Shown piece by piece: positions 11,924 to 14,592 of a stretch of 14,592 nt of DNA. The notes beneath the pieces were generated by a model. That model was not told the DNA's origin. It saw nothing but the letters and a program-made list of their open reading frames with translations, and did not search any database. The stretch is from NCBI GenBank assembly GCA_947591115.1, contig CANQCX010000028.1, forward strand, positions 1 to 14,592, written 5' to 3'. The stretch's first letter is position 1. Each line of letters begins with the position of its first letter. This DNA is from an uncultured Lachnospiraceae bacterium. GTDB taxonomy: Bacteria > Bacillota > Clostridia > Lachnospirales > Lachnospiraceae. Position numbers and translations under genes: made by a program.

Positions 11924-13864
11924 TTACTTGTTTTTTTCCTCCTCCCCATTTAATAAATAAAATAAATCTGGATTTAAGTATTTCAATTGTTCGAGATATA
12001 CAAGGATTACCGAAACATCAGCCGGTGTTACCCCTGAAATTCTGGACGCCTGTCCGATTGAAATCGGTTTTAGTTCATTCAATTTCTGAACCGCCTCTAT
12101 CCGGAGTCCTGAAATTTCATTATAGTCAAAATCAAGCGGCAGCTTCTTTTTTTCCAGCTTCTTAAAATGCTCTACCTGTTTAATCTGGCGCTTCATGTAA
12201 CCGTCATACTTAATCTGAATATTAACCTGTTCCTTCACTTCATCCGGAAGCTCTTCCCGATTTGGATCGATCGGAGCAAGCTTCTCATAATCCAGCTCCG
12301 GTCTGCGGATCAGTTCCGATAAAAACGTACCGGTATTGAGAGGAATACTCCCGTATTGTTCCAACAAAGCCTGTACTTCCTTTGTTGCGCCGATCTTTAC
12401 ATTGTTTACACGCTCGATTTCCTGCTCCATCAGTTGTTCTTTCTTACATACCCAGTCATACCGCTCTTTTGAAATCAGTCCGACCTCATATCCTTTCTTT
12501 GTAAGACGCAGATCCGCATTATCCTGTCTGAGCAGCAGCCGGTATTCCGCTCTTGAGGTCATCATCCGATACGGTTCCCGCGTTCCTTTTGTGACTAAAT
12601 CATCGATTAGAACCCCAATATACGCTTCCGAACGGTCTAAAACTAAATAATTCCGCTTCAAAATTTTCATAGCGGCATTTATTCCGGCTATTAAACCCTG
12701 ACATGCCGCTTCTTCATATCCTGAACTGCCGTTAAACTGGCCGCCGCTGAAAAGTCCGGAAATTTTTTTAAACTCAAGCGTTGGATAAAGCTGCTTCGGG
12801 TTAATGCAATCATATTCAATTGCATATGCATTTCGGACAATCTTAACATTTTCCAATCCCGGTAACGTCCGGTACATTTCATGCTGCACATCCTCCGGAA
12901 GAGAAGACGACATTCCCCCTACATACATTTCATTTGTATGAAGTCCCTCCGGTTCAATAAAAATCTGATGGCGGTCTTTATCCGCAAATTTTACTACCTT
13001 ATCTTCAATGGAAGGGCAGTATCTTGGACCGGTTCCCTCAATGATGCCCGCATAGATAGGCGAACGATCCAGATTATTTCTAATGATTTCGTGCGTTTTT
13101 TCATTTGTATACGTCAGCCAGCAGGAAACCTGCTCTTTTTGTATTTCCTCCGGATCCGTAGTAAAAGAAAAAGGAACAATCCGTTCGTCTCCAAACTGTT
13201 CTTCCATTTTTGAAAAATCAAGGCTCCGCCTGTCCACACGCGCCGGCGTCCCTGTTTTAAAACGATACATCTCAATTCCATGTTCGATTAAAGAATCCGT
13301 TAAATGGTTGGCAGCCTGAAGACCGTTCGGACCGGTATGCGTAATCATTTCTCCGGTCAGGCAGCGCGCACGCAGATAAGTTCCCGTACAAAGAACGACA
13401 GCTTGACAATGATAAACGGCGCCCGATACCGTCTTGACACCGGTAATGTTGTTTTCTTCATCGGTCAAAATTTCGGACACCTCGGCCTGACGAAGCGTTA
13501 AATGCTCTGTTTCCTGCAAAGTTTGACGCATTCTGCTGCTATATTCCGCTTTATCAGCCTGTGCGCGGAGAGAATGAACAGCAGGACCTTTGGATTTATT
13601 CAGCATTTTTGACTGTATAAACGTCCGATCAATGTTCTTTCCCATTTCGCCGCCAAGCGCATCAACCTCACGAACCAGATGTCCCTTTGAACTTCCCCCG
13701 ATATTTGGGTTGCATGGCATCAGGGCAATACTGTCAATGCTGACTGTAAATAGAATTGTTTCCAAACCAAGTCGGGCACATGCCAGCGCCGCTTCACATC
13801 CGGCATGTCCCGCCCCTACCACGCAAACGTCATATGTCTCTTCCAATAAATTCCTGTCCGACAC
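11924..13864 (-). CDS. mnmG: tRNA uridine-34 5-carboxymethylaminomethyl modification enzyme MnmG
   Basis: MnmG (GidA) is the FAD- and NADH-dependent partner of MnmE; together they install the carboxymethylaminomethyl group on wobble U34 of certain tRNAs, which stabilises decoding of split codon boxes. The 646-residue protein has the dinucleotide-binding loop VVGAGHAGCEAALA (15-28) and the family signatures PCNPNIGGSSKGHLVREVDALGGEMG-like region (near 50-75), GTYLRARCLTGE, and TGPNGLQAANHL. FSGGQFNGSSGYEEAACQG marks the second FAD-contacting region. The C-terminal helical domain that contacts MnmE ends with ISGVTPADVSVILVYLEQ. The start is GTG at 13864, with AGAAGGAT about 7 bases upstream. 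It begins 17 bases after the mnmE stop codon. The length is slightly above the usual 620-640 and nothing appears broken. Confidence 0.98.
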   Translation of the reverse strand: MSDRNLLEETYDVCVVGAGHAGCEAALACARLGLETILFTVSIDSIALMPCNPNIGGSSKGHLVREVDALGGEMGKNIDRTFIQSKMLNKSKGPAVHSLRAQADKAEYSSRMRQTLQETEHLTLRQAEVSEILTDEENNITGVKTVSGAVYHCQAVVLCTGTYLRARCLTGEMITHTGPNGLQAANHLTDSLIEHGIEMYRFKTGTPARVDRRSLDFSKMEEQFGDERIVPFSFTTDPEEIQKEQVSCWLTYTNEKTHEIIRNNLDRSPIYAGIIEGTGPRYCPSIEDKVVKFADKDRHQIFIEPEGLHTNEMYVGGMSSSLPEDVQHEMYRTLPGLENVKIVRNAYAIEYDCINPKQLYPTLEFKKISGLFSGGQFNGSSGYEEAACQGLIAGINAAMKILKRNYLVLDRSEAYIGVLIDDLVTKGTREPYRMMTSRAEYRLLLRQDNADLRLTKKGYEVGLISKERYDWVCKKEQLMEQEIERVNNVKIGATKEVQALLEQYGSIPLNTGTFLSELIRRPELDYEKLAPIDPNREELPDEVKEQVNIQIKYDGYMKRQIKQVEHFKKLEKKKLPLDFDYNEISGLRIEAVQKLNELKPISIGQASRISGVTPADVSVILVYLEQLKYLNPDLFYLLNGEEEKNK

Positions 13865-13881
13865 TTTTTTATCCTTCTTTC

Positions 13882-14592
13882 TTACTTACCCATACAAAAT
13901 TTCTGAAAGATTTCATTGATTAAATCTTCTTCTACCGATTCTCCAATGACATTGCCAAGCGAGCCGTACGCATTCATCAGATCTATCGAATAAAAATCCT
14001 CCGGCATTTTGTCCTTTATGCTTTGCAATACTAAATTTAAACTATCAAACGCCTCCTGTAAAGAATTTTTCTGCCTGATGTTCGTAATATAGACTTCATC
14101 GTTAAAGGAAATCTCTCCATGAAAGAACAGATTTCGAATACTTTCCTTCAAATCCTCAATTCCTGTTTCCTCTTTTGCAGATACCGGTACAATTTGTTTA
14201 TCCAGATATTTTCTTACCTCTTCCTCCGTCGTTTCCACAAAAAGATCTGTTTTATTTAAAAGTACGATGGTCTGCTTATCCTGCAAAAGCCTCATAATGG
14301 AAAAATCATTTTCATCCAGCTTGGTAGAAGAATCAATAACATAAAGGATTAAATCCGCCTTTTTTGCGTATTCCTTCGCTTTTTCCACTCCGATTTTTTC
14401 TACAAGATCTGCAGTGCTTCGAATTCCTGCAGTATCGATGATATTTAGGGTAATCCCGTTTAGATAGATCTGTTCTTCCAGAATATCTCTTGTCGTTCCG
14501 GCAATATCGGTTACAATCGCGCGTTCTTCCCCTACCAGCTTATTTAATAAAGAAGATTTTCCCGCATTCGGTTTTCCCAGAATGACCGTCTG
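13882..14592 (-). CDS. mnmE: tRNA modification GTPase MnmE (C-terminal part, truncated by the window edge)
   Basis: The frame stays open to the right edge, so the N-terminal formyl-THF-binding domain and part of the helical domain lie outside. The visible 236 residues contain the G domain: G1 at GKPNAGKSSLLN (visible residues 6-17), the switch I region IAGTTRD, G3 at DTAGIR, G4 at LNKTD, and G5 at VSAKE. The C-terminal helical domain and the terminal FCMGK follow. That Cys in the C-x-GK tail is the MnmE hallmark (FCIGK in most homologues). MnmE is a K+-activated GTPase that dimerises and works with MnmG, encoded just downstream. Taking the first internal start codon (GTG at 14388) would cut the G domain and is wrong. 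Confidence 0.97.
   Translation of the reverse strand, partial: QTVILGKPNAGKSSLLNKLVGEERAIVTDIAGTTRDILEEQIYLNGITLNIIDTAGIRSTADLVEKIGVEKAKEYAKKADLILYVIDSSTKLDENDFSIMRLLQDKQTIVLLNKTDLFVETTEEEVRKYLDKQIVPVSAKEETGIEDLKESIRNLFFHGEISFNDEVYITNIRQKNSLQEAFDSLNLVLQSIKDKMPEDFYSIDLMNAYGSLGNVIGESVEEDLINEIFQKFCMGK

Overview
The window looks like a stretch of chromosome from a low-GC Gram-positive Clostridia, most likely a member of the Lachnospiraceae. The reasons are the conserved origin-proximal order mnmE-mnmG-rsmG followed by parA-parB, two perfect parS sites, Firmicutes-type Shine-Dalgarno sequences and -10/-35 promoters, tRNAs without an encoded CCA, and companion genes (DUF4446, DUF3881) that I associate with Clostridia. 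The family assignment is inference from gene content, not from a marker alignment. oriC is expected beyond the right edge, upstream of mnmE, so almost all genes (minus strand) run with the replication fork.

Layout from right to left, the direction of transcription. (1) 14592-11205: the tRNA/rRNA modification operon mnmE (5' part missing at the window edge), mnmG and rsmG. (2) 11092-11170: tandem terminators, the second bidirectional, between rsmG and the only plus-strand gene. (3) 10141-11091: a membrane-anchored or exported alpha/beta-hydrolase-fold protein with a degenerate active site, divergent from (4) 9986-8342: a soluble DegS-like histidine kinase and a NarL/DegU-type response regulator. 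(5) 8341-8084: an intergenic region with two parS sites, one forming the stem of the regulator's apparent intrinsic terminator and one just upstream of the parA promoter. (6) 8083-3944: a compact run parA, parB, DUF4446 membrane protein, HD-GYP protein, DUF3881 protein. (7) 3917-2478: tRNA-Arg(CCU), then a two-TM coiled-coil protein with a Pro/Ala/Glu-rich linker and three copies of a C-terminal motif. (8) 2465-2220: a long imperfect palindrome, then tRNA-Lys(CUU) with its own promoter. (9) 2068-48: an AT-rich AgrA/AgrC-like two-component pair closed by an intrinsic terminator.

The core is chromosome maintenance (ParABS) and translation quality (MnmE/MnmG, RsmG, tRNAs). Layered on it are signalling modules: two two-component systems, an HD-GYP domain protein in the parAB run, and a membrane protein whose repeated tail motif resembles the FliM N-terminal docking peptide. 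The points most worth a second look are the triplicated motif protein, parS doubling as a terminator stem, the extended parAB cluster with an HD-GYP protein, and the hydrolase-fold protein that lacks a catalytic histidine.
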